A DNA stretch of 64,000 bases from Opitutaceae bacterium (lineage in GTDB: Bacteria; Verrucomicrobiota; Verrucomicrobiia; Opitutales; Opitutaceae). The notes beneath the pieces are model-generated. The model ran no database searches and was not told where the DNA came from. It was given only the letters and a program-made list of their open reading frames with translations. Where the stretch lies: positions 62,001-126,000 of the forward strand of contig JAIXWF010000016.1 of the NCBI GenBank assembly GCA_027482185.1. Reading direction: 5' to 3'. Below, piece by piece: positions 58,263-64,000 of the stretch. The translations under genes and the position numbers were made by a program. How positions within the stretch are numbered: position 1 is the stretch's first letter; the number at the start of each line of letters is the position of its first letter.

Positions 58263-58283
58263 GTTCGGGCGACGCGCCCGAAC
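58263..58283 (-). terminator. Hairpin downstream of the HEAT lipoprotein gene
   Basis: A perfect 9-bp stem (GTTCGGGCG with its complement) and 3-base loop, eight bases after the lipoprotein stop on the - strand. No T-tract follows. It would separate the oxidoreductase-lipoprotein unit from the TonB receptor gene. Confidence 0.55.
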
Positions 58284-58290
58284 CGGATGC

Positions 58291-58974
58291 TCAGCGCCGG
58301 TCGGACGCAACGGCCAGCCGGCTCCGCGCCGCCGTCGCCGCCGGACCCTCGGGCACCGCCTTCACCGCGGACTCCAGCAGCCGGCGCGCGACGCCCGCCT
58401 GCCCTTCCCGATTGAGCCGCTCGGCGGCCGCGAGCGCGGCATGCGCCGCGGCGGCCTTCGTTTCCGCGGCGCCTTCGGCCAACACCTTTTGCAGGGCCTC
58501 GGCGGCATCGGGCGTAGCGATCAGGCCGAGCGCCGCCACGGCGTCGGCCGCGGCCCCGCGGGCCGGGTCCAAGGCGAGTCGTTGCAAATCGGACACGGCC
58601 GCGCGATCGCGCCGGACGCCGAGCGAGTTCACCGCGCCGGCCAAGTAGCGGCCTTGCAGCTGCGGCAACGCCCGGCGCAGGGCCTCGCCGGCAGCGGGAT
58701 CGCGGATCCCCTCGAGGCCGCTGCGGGCGTAGTCGGACAGGTGCTCGACCCCGAGCAGCGCGGCGAGCGGGGCCACGGCGGCGGAACCGCCGACGACCCC
58801 GAGTTCCTGGCAGGCGCGCGCCCGCGCCTGCAGGTCCGTCGAGTTGGCAAGCACCGCGAGATGCTCCGCCTCTTTCGGATGCGGCGGCTCGGCCGCGGGC
58901 GGAACGGAGGTGGTGGCGCACCCGGCGAGCGCGCCGCAGACAAGGACCGGGAGGAGAAAGCGGAAGGCGTTCAT
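58291..58974 (-). CDS. HEAT-repeat lipoprotein
   Basis: A 227-residue predicted lipoprotein. The lipobox ALAGC puts the acylated cysteine at residue 19. The rest is a row of short alpha-helical repeats rich in Ala and Leu (LQARARACQELGVVGGSAAVAP, broken into HEAT-like helix pairs; AAADAVAALGLIATPDAAEAL; AAAHAALAAAERLNREGQ), typical of HEAT/armadillo scaffolds. It follows the Gfo/Idh gene by 16 bp. Such repeats usually bind other proteins; the partner is unknown. Confidence 0.8.
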   Translation of the reverse strand: MNAFRFLLPVLVCGALAGCATTSVPPAAEPPHPKEAEHLAVLANSTDLQARARACQELGVVGGSAAVAPLAALLGVEHLSDYARSGLEGIRDPAAGEALRRALPQLQGRYLAGAVNSLGVRRDRAAVSDLQRLALDPARGAAADAVAALGLIATPDAAEALQKVLAEGAAETKAAAAHAALAAAERLNREGQAGVARRLLESAVKAVPEGPAATAARSRLAVASDRR

Positions 58975-58990
58975 GGGACGGCGGCGGGGT

Positions 58991-60265
58991 TCAGGCGTGC
59001 CACGGCGCGCGGCGTGCCCGGCTGCACATGCGGTTGGCGTCGGGATCGTTGACGAACGATTCCGTAGCGGGGTCGAAGTTGACCTTGCGGCCGAGCCGCC
59101 AGCCGATCGCGGCCGCGTGCGAGACGATGTGGCCGCGGCGCGTGACGTCGACGTTGGCCGCGGGCTTGCCGCGGGTCTTGATGCAATCGAGGAAGTCGCG
59201 GACGTGCTTGGTCGGATCCGTGCCGGCCATCGGCGCCGGCGTGCCGCCCTCAAGCAGCTTGGGCGACGAGACGGCCACCTTGCCCGTATCGGCCGCCTCC
59301 ACCCAACCTTCGTCGCCTTCGAAGCGCACCGGGCACGTGCCCGGCACGACCCAGTTGCCTTCGCCTTTGAAACCGGCGAGGCGCATCACGAGTTTCACGC
59401 CGTTGGCGTAGCGGCCGTGGATCGTCTGGCCCTGCGCCTCGAACTCGACCGGCGTCGTGTCGTCCGCGCTCGCGGCCCACTGGCAAAGATCGACCGTATG
59501 CGCGCCCCACTCCGGCAGCGTCGCGCCGCCGTGGAAATCATAGTACCCGCGCCAGCGCCCGTTGATGTAGTCTTTGTTGAACGGGCGCCACGGCGCCGGG
59601 CCGAGCCAGCGGTCCCAATCGACGAGTTCGCGCGCGGGCTCGGGCTCCGCCGGCAGCCACTTGTGGCTTTCCTGCAACGTCAGGATGCCGGCGTGGACGG
59701 TGTGGATTTTCCCGAGCTTGCCGCTGCGCGCGAGGCCGGCCGCAAACTTGAAGTTGTCGACGTTGCGCCGCTGCGTGCCGGCCTGGAAGACGCGGCCGTA
59801 GCGGTTGACGCCGTCGGCGATCTCCTGGCTCTCGCGGATCGTCATGCTGCACGGCTTCTCGCAATAGATATCCTTGCCGGCTTTGGCCGCCATGATCGAC
59901 GCCACGGCATGCCAGCGGTCGCCGGTGGTGATGAGGACGGCGTCGATGTCCGGCCGCGCGAGCACCTCGGCCATTTCCCGGGTCTTCGCGCAGTCCTGGT
60001 TCTGGTAGTGCCGGTTGACCATCACGCGCACGACCTCGCGCCGCGTTTCCTGCACGTCGGCGTCGATCACGAACTGCACATCGGGCTGCGCGAGGAAGGC
60101 CTTGAGGACCTCGCGGCCGCGCGGACCGATGCCGATGCCGCCGACAACGATGCGGTTGCTCGGGGCAACGGCGCCGTTTTTGCCCAGGACGGCAGCGGGA
60201 ATGATCGTGGGCATGCCGAACGCGAGGGCCGCGGTTTTGAGGAACTGACGACGCGGGGTTTTCAT
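58991..60265 (-). CDS. Gfo/Idh/MocA-family oxidoreductase, Tat-exported
   Basis: A 424-residue NAD(P)-dependent sugar oxidoreductase. A twin-arginine signal (TPRRQFLKTAALAFG) suggests that it is exported with its cofactor bound, a common feature in Planctomycetota/Verrucomicrobiota. The Rossmann motif GGIGIGPRG is at 42-50, the catalytic-region EKP at 136-138 (DIYCEKPCSM), and the substrate domain includes GGATLPEWGAHTVDLCQWA with the catalytic His-type position. Related enzymes act on glycosides, inositols or amino sugars. It lies downstream of the TonB receptor at 60426 (160 bp) and upstream of the lipoprotein. Confidence 0.9.
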   Translation of the reverse strand: MKTPRRQFLKTAALAFGMPTIIPAAVLGKNGAVAPSNRIVVGGIGIGPRGREVLKAFLAQPDVQFVIDADVQETRREVVRVMVNRHYQNQDCAKTREMAEVLARPDIDAVLITTGDRWHAVASIMAAKAGKDIYCEKPCSMTIRESQEIADGVNRYGRVFQAGTQRRNVDNFKFAAGLARSGKLGKIHTVHAGILTLQESHKWLPAEPEPARELVDWDRWLGPAPWRPFNKDYINGRWRGYYDFHGGATLPEWGAHTVDLCQWAASADDTTPVEFEAQGQTIHGRYANGVKLVMRLAGFKGEGNWVVPGTCPVRFEGDEGWVEAADTGKVAVSSPKLLEGGTPAPMAGTDPTKHVRDFLDCIKTRGKPAANVDVTRRGHIVSHAAAIGWRLGRKVNFDPATESFVNDPDANRMCSRARRAPWHA

Positions 60266-60335
60266 AGGGGCGAAAAAACGTAAGGGCGAAACCGCCCGGA
60301 CCGACGGCCCGGACCGGGGTGCGGGAGTGTGCACC

Positions 60336-60352
60336 GACGCCGCGACGGCGTC
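60336..60352 (-). terminator. Hairpin downstream of TonB receptor gene
   Basis: A 6-bp perfect stem (GACGCC with its complement) and 5-base loop in the 160-bp gap after the receptor stop at 60426, on the - strand side. Weak on its own; it could be a terminator or processing site. Confidence 0.3.
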
Positions 60353-60425
60353 TGCGCGCCGCTTGCCGGAGCCACCGCGGATGTTGGCCTCGAGCCCGCG
60401 GGCGGTCGCGGCGACGCAGGCCGGC

Positions 60426-63400
60426 TCACCAGGTGCCTTTGATGCCGATGGTCCAAAGCGAGGCGTAGTCGATGCGCTGGCGGAATTGCGCGTGCTCGGG
60501 CGTGCTCGGGCCGAGGGTTTCCGCGTCTTCGGTCGCGTTGCCGACATTGCGCAGGTTCACGAAGAAACCGACGCGCTTCCAAAAATAGTACTCGCCCAGC
60601 ACATCGATATAGAGGCGCTTGTTCGAATAGTTGAAGGTGCCGGACTCGATGCCCTGCCCGGTCACCGGCGCGTTGCGCTGCCGGCCGCGGTAATTCCAGT
60701 TCACGCGCGCATTCCATTTCGGCCGCGTCACGCTGACGCCCCAGCTGGCCGAGCGCGGGATGAAGCCGGCGAGCGAAGCGGTCGCGTCGCCCAGCAGGCG
60801 CTGCGAACTGCCGTTGGCAAACACCTGCACGCCGCGCGCCCAGCCGGGCAAAAACGTCAGGGCCTGCTTGTAGCTGAAGTCGAGGCCCTGCATCCGCACC
60901 GTGCCGGGCACGTTGTGCTGGGTCTGCACGTCGTAGGGATCGTAGAGACTCGCCTCGAGGTTGTAGAGCCCGAGGAACTCCGGGGTCGCGTTGAAAACCG
61001 TCGCGCCGAAGAAGTTGTCGATCTCGCGGCGGAACGCGCCGAGCGAGATCTGCCCGACGCCCTGGAAGTAGCGCTCGAGCCGCACGGAGAACGTCTCCGC
61101 CTGCCAGGCCTTGATCGCGGCGTTGTTGACGACGAGACGGTTGGCGGCGGACGGCGGCTCGGCCGTATCCGGCAACGTGATGCCGCCGGTGTACTGCGTG
61201 AACGCCGGGCGCCCCACGGATTGGAAGTAGGCGCCGCGCGCCACCCAATTCTCGCCGAGGGTATAGCTGGCGTTGAGACTCGGGAAGAGGCGCAGGTACT
61301 CCTTCTCCGTGCGCGCGCCGCGGTCGAGGAAGGTCAGCTTCGAGACGCCGAGCGCATCCGTCGCGGGCAGGACGAGCACCGGGGTGCCGTTGGGGTTGCG
61401 GAGGATTTCCCCGTTCGGCCCGCGCCGGAAATTCCGGGTCGGATCGGTCAGCGGCCCCGCGGCCTCCACGTTGGTCTGCTCGGCGCGCAGGCCGCCCACC
61501 AGCTTGAGCCGCCGCTGGAACAGGGCGACGTCGCCGCGGAGGTAACCCGCGGTCACGAGTTCCTCGGAAATCCGCGAGCCTGCCACGAGATTCCGGTAGG
61601 TCGTGTTTTCGACGACGTTGAACTGGCCGGGATTGGCCGCGTAGTGCTCGTAGAACTTGCGGTTGCTGATCGTCTGCAGCGCGGGGAAGCCGTAGGGCAG
61701 CACGCGTTGCGAATACACCGGATCGAAGAACGGCACCGGGCTCCGCTGCGCGGCCGTGCCGGCAAAGTTGTACACGGTGTTGCCGCCGCGGTAATCGCGC
61801 CGCGATTCGCGCAGGTCGAAGCCCGCCTTGAGCGTGAAGGGGAGCGAAGTGTGGAAATCGCGCCGCAGATGGCCGTAGGCCGTGCGCTGCAGATCGTAGG
61901 TCCGGTCGGCCTGGCGCGTGGCGTTGGTGATCGCGTAGGTGCCGAGGTTGTACGGGTCGACCGGCGCGCCGGTGGCGCCGTCCGTCACCGTGATGCGGCC
62001 CGGGCGAAGATAGAAAATGTCCGCGAAGTCGATCGTGACGCCGGTGCGTTGCGCGGTCACGACGCGGAAGTAGCCCTGCTCCATGTCGCGGTTGTAGTCG
62101 CTCTGCTGCGAGTGCCCGAGCCCCAGGTCGCCTTTCCATACCGGGCCGTCGTGCCGCCAGATCAGCGTCGGCATGTAGGTCCGGTTGAAACGGTTTCGCT
62201 CCTGGTGCGCCGTGGTCAGCGTGCCGGCCGCAGTGCCGCCGCGGGTCGAGAACGGGGTGAAGCCGTTCGCCGGCACGCTACCGACGTTGAACGTGACATT
62301 GGAAACAACGAACTGCCCGTCGAACGACGAGTACTGGAATCCGAAGGTGAGGCGGTCGTTGGCCGTGAGTTTATAGTCGACGCTGGCGCCGAACGAACGG
62401 CGCGTCGTCGTCTTCGGCGCGTCCTGGATGAGAAACTGCGAGAGATAGGGCCGGTCGGGCGTCGTGTTGGGAAACGTCGTGCCGTTGGTGGCGGTGTTGC
62501 CGCCGCGCCAGACCAATTGCGCGGTGTCCTGCGGCGAGTAATTGGAAGAAATGCCGCCCGAGACAGTGTAGCCGAAGCGTTTGTTGACCGGCGCCACCCA
62601 GGAGAAATCGAAACCGGGGTCGACGTTGCGTTCGGCGCTCGGGCGCGGCCCCGGCACTTTGCGGAAATCGCGGGCGTTGTCGCGCATCACGAGGTAGGCG
62701 CTGGCGTTGAACGCCGGCCGCGAGCGCTCGAACGCGCTGCGCGGGACCATGTTCACCGAACCCGCGAGCGCCGACCCCGGCGACTCCGGCGTCGGCGAGT
62801 AGCTGACCTCGATGCGGGACAGGTTGTTGATCGAGATCATGTCCGACTGCACGGCCCGCGTCGCCGTGCCGCCGGTCGCGGCGGTCGCCACGCTGAACCC
62901 GTCGACGGTCACCGGCACGAAGGCGGACGGCACGCCGTTGATCGAGATGTCGCGCGCGTTGCCGCCGGTGTAGTCGATCGAAACGCCGGGCATAAACTTG
63001 ATGAACTCCGCGGCATTGCCCTCGGCGACGTTGCCGAATTCCTCGGTCGAAACCACGTTCTTGATCCCGGCGGCGAAGCGCTGCTCGTTGATCGCGAGCG
63101 CCGCGCCGTCCATCTCGCGCGATGTCTCCACCCGGAAGGCGTCGAGCTTCACGACGGTGCCGGCCGGTCCGGTCCCGCCGGCGGCCAACGCGATATCGTG
63201 CGCGGTCACGCCGCCCGCTTTCACCTCCACGGACGTCGTCCAGGGCGGCAGGCCGCTGAAGAAAGCGGTCACCCGCGCCGGCCCGGCCGGCACCCCGGCC
63301 AGGCGGTAGAAGCCGGCGGAGTCAGTGAACGTCTCGAGCGCCGTATCCGCGACCGTGATGCGGACGCTTTCCATGTAATCGCCGCTCCGGGCGTTGGCGA

Positions 63401-63512
63401 CGCGCCCCTCGATGGTGCCGGCACCGGCCGGCGGGGTTTGGGCGGCCAGGCGGCCAAGGCAGGCCAGCAGACACGCAACGACGGGGACACGCAGCAGCGA
63501 CAGGATACGCAC
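60426..63512 (-). CDS. TonB-dependent receptor, paralogue of the STN receptor core
   Basis: A 1028-residue outer-membrane transporter. The GTG at 63512 starts a signal peptide (LLRVPVVACLLACLGRLAAQ); the reading frame continues upstream to 63632, but without signal-like sequence. A carboxypeptidase-like domain (TIEGRVANARSGDYMESVRI) and plug (AAEFIKFMPGVSIDYTGGNA, SRIEVSYSPTPESPG, VNMVPRSAFERSRP) precede a barrel ending WTIGIKGTW. It is closely related to the receptor at 41092, sharing ALAINEQRFA, VAEGNA and DISINGVPSAFVPV-like blocks, but has no STN domain. It probably imports an oligosaccharide; the nearby oxidoreductase may act on it. Confidence 0.9.
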   Translation of the reverse strand: MRILSLLRVPVVACLLACLGRLAAQTPPAGAGTIEGRVANARSGDYMESVRITVADTALETFTDSAGFYRLAGVPAGPARVTAFFSGLPPWTTSVEVKAGGVTAHDIALAAGGTGPAGTVVKLDAFRVETSREMDGAALAINEQRFAAGIKNVVSTEEFGNVAEGNAAEFIKFMPGVSIDYTGGNARDISINGVPSAFVPVTVDGFSVATAATGGTATRAVQSDMISINNLSRIEVSYSPTPESPGSALAGSVNMVPRSAFERSRPAFNASAYLVMRDNARDFRKVPGPRPSAERNVDPGFDFSWVAPVNKRFGYTVSGGISSNYSPQDTAQLVWRGGNTATNGTTFPNTTPDRPYLSQFLIQDAPKTTTRRSFGASVDYKLTANDRLTFGFQYSSFDGQFVVSNVTFNVGSVPANGFTPFSTRGGTAAGTLTTAHQERNRFNRTYMPTLIWRHDGPVWKGDLGLGHSQQSDYNRDMEQGYFRVVTAQRTGVTIDFADIFYLRPGRITVTDGATGAPVDPYNLGTYAITNATRQADRTYDLQRTAYGHLRRDFHTSLPFTLKAGFDLRESRRDYRGGNTVYNFAGTAAQRSPVPFFDPVYSQRVLPYGFPALQTISNRKFYEHYAANPGQFNVVENTTYRNLVAGSRISEELVTAGYLRGDVALFQRRLKLVGGLRAEQTNVEAAGPLTDPTRNFRRGPNGEILRNPNGTPVLVLPATDALGVSKLTFLDRGARTEKEYLRLFPSLNASYTLGENWVARGAYFQSVGRPAFTQYTGGITLPDTAEPPSAANRLVVNNAAIKAWQAETFSVRLERYFQGVGQISLGAFRREIDNFFGATVFNATPEFLGLYNLEASLYDPYDVQTQHNVPGTVRMQGLDFSYKQALTFLPGWARGVQVFANGSSQRLLGDATASLAGFIPRSASWGVSVTRPKWNARVNWNYRGRQRNAPVTGQGIESGTFNYSNKRLYIDVLGEYYFWKRVGFFVNLRNVGNATEDAETLGPSTPEHAQFRQRIDYASLWTIGIKGTW

Positions 63513-63643
63513 GGGGGTCGGGGTTGCATCCCATACAGCGCCCGCGCCGGCCCGGTGCAAGCCGGCGCTTTGGCGGGGCGCGAGATTCGGCCCCTGCAAA
63601 TTGCGTTGCCGGTCCGCCGCGGCGGCGCGCACGCTGCGCCACC

Positions 63644-64000
63644 TTGAGCTTACCGCGCGCCCTCGCCGCCCTGCTTCTGTTCGTTGCCCCGCTGGCCGGC
63701 TTCCTCGCCGCGGCGGAACCGTCGGCCCCGGCCCCCCGCCGGTTGACCGTCGGATTCCACCTCGGCTCCATCCCGGAAATCGACGAACGCGCGGAGCGGT
63801 TCACCGCCATCTGCTACCTGCGCCTGCGGTGGCAGGATCCCGCGCACGCCGTGGCGGGCGGCAAACGGCAGGTGTTTCTCGCCGACGCCGCGCACGCCAA
63901 GGCCGACGAACTCGGCCGGCCGGGCATCAGCTTCGTCAACGAGACCTCCGCGGCCGAGGTGAAACACGCGGTCCTGACGCTCTGGCCCGACGGCACGGTC
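63644..64000 (+). CDS. Probable pentameric ligand-gated ion channel, ligand-binding domain (partial)
   Basis: The first 119 codons of a gene that runs off the right edge. The frame has no ATG; a TTG at 63644 starts a signal peptide (ALAALLLFVAPLAGFLAAAE). The mature start follows the extracellular domain of prokaryotic Cys-loop-type channels: an LTVGFHLGSIPEIDERAERF strand pair, YLRLRWQDP (the R-W-x-D-P motif at the end of strand beta2), RPGISFVNE in the place of the W-x-P-x-x-x-F-x-N loop, and LWPDGTV. The transmembrane helices would lie beyond the window, so the call rests on these motifs only. It is divergent from the TonB receptor with about 130 bp between them. Confidence 0.65.
   Translation, partial: MSLPRALAALLLFVAPLAGFLAAAEPSAPAPRRLTVGFHLGSIPEIDERAERFTAICYLRLRWQDPAHAVAGGKRQVFLADAAHAKADELGRPGISFVNETSAAEVKHAVLTLWPDGTV

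Noticed and set aside
52165-59052. A very long open frame on the + strand opposite the dehydrogenase and TonB receptor genes
   Set aside because: It is a GC-driven shadow: the - strand genes carry signal peptides, heme motifs and receptor domains, while the + frame is rich in Arg, Gly and Ala with no domain pattern.

Overview
The window is about 64 kb of very GC-rich DNA that reads like a plant- or algal-polysaccharide-degrading member of the Verrucomicrobiota, most likely Opitutaceae. The pointers are family level: DUF1552 and DUF1592-type c-heme proteins, a PVC-type membrane-bound dehydrogenase, several large SusC-like TonB-dependent receptors with carboxypeptidase-like N-domains, Sde182/DUF1593 proteins, and many secreted lyases and esterases. 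Few start codons have a Shine-Dalgarno motif; most follow a C-rich stretch or overlap the upstream stop as ATGA. I saw no tRNA, rRNA, transposase, integrase or CRISPR array.

Left edge (1-8.5 kb): a truncated and apparently frameshifted serine hydrolase, an aldo/keto reductase, a secreted M14 carboxypeptidase, a RibB protein with a degenerate GTP cyclohydrolase II domain (RibBX-like), a TonB-dependent receptor, and an AraC-family regulator that faces the next block.

Central block (8.7-31.7 kb): 17 genes on the + strand in one tightly packed run. They encode an RbsBAC-type sugar ABC importer with a DUF2291 partner, four secreted nucleoside-hydrolase-like (Sde182/DUF1593) proteins, PL1 and PL10 pectate lyases, a tandem CBM35-like protein, a GH140 (apiosidase family) protein, an alpha/beta-hydrolase esterase, a fucose-isomerase-fold sugar isomerase, a split two-subunit transketolase and a glycerol-kinase-like FGGY kinase. 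Together they match the known D-apiose transketolase route (isomerase, apulose kinase, apulose-4-phosphate transketolase AptAB) joined to pectin lyases. My main reading is therefore an apiose-rich pectin (apiogalacturonan) utilisation locus.

Middle (31.7-48 kb): on the - strand, a one-component-like sensor histidine kinase with a propeller periplasmic domain, a translationally coupled REC-LuxR regulator and a universal stress protein. These are followed by a two-domain alpha/beta hydrolase, then a sulfatase and TonB receptor operon with an N-terminal STN signalling domain, divergent from a FecI/FecR pair. A beta-helix protein follows.

Right part (48-64 kb): a DUF1552/DUF1592 pair, a PVC-type heme dehydrogenase with its TonB receptor, a HEAT-repeat lipoprotein, a Gfo/Idh/MocA oxidoreductase, and another TonB receptor closely related to the STN one. 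At the very edge is the start of a gene that looks like the ligand-binding domain of a prokaryotic pentameric ligand-gated ion channel.

Two diverged copies of a palindromic element of about 160 bp sit between convergent genes at 39.4 and 52.0 kb. An octamer-based inverted repeat lies between the isomerase and transketolase genes.
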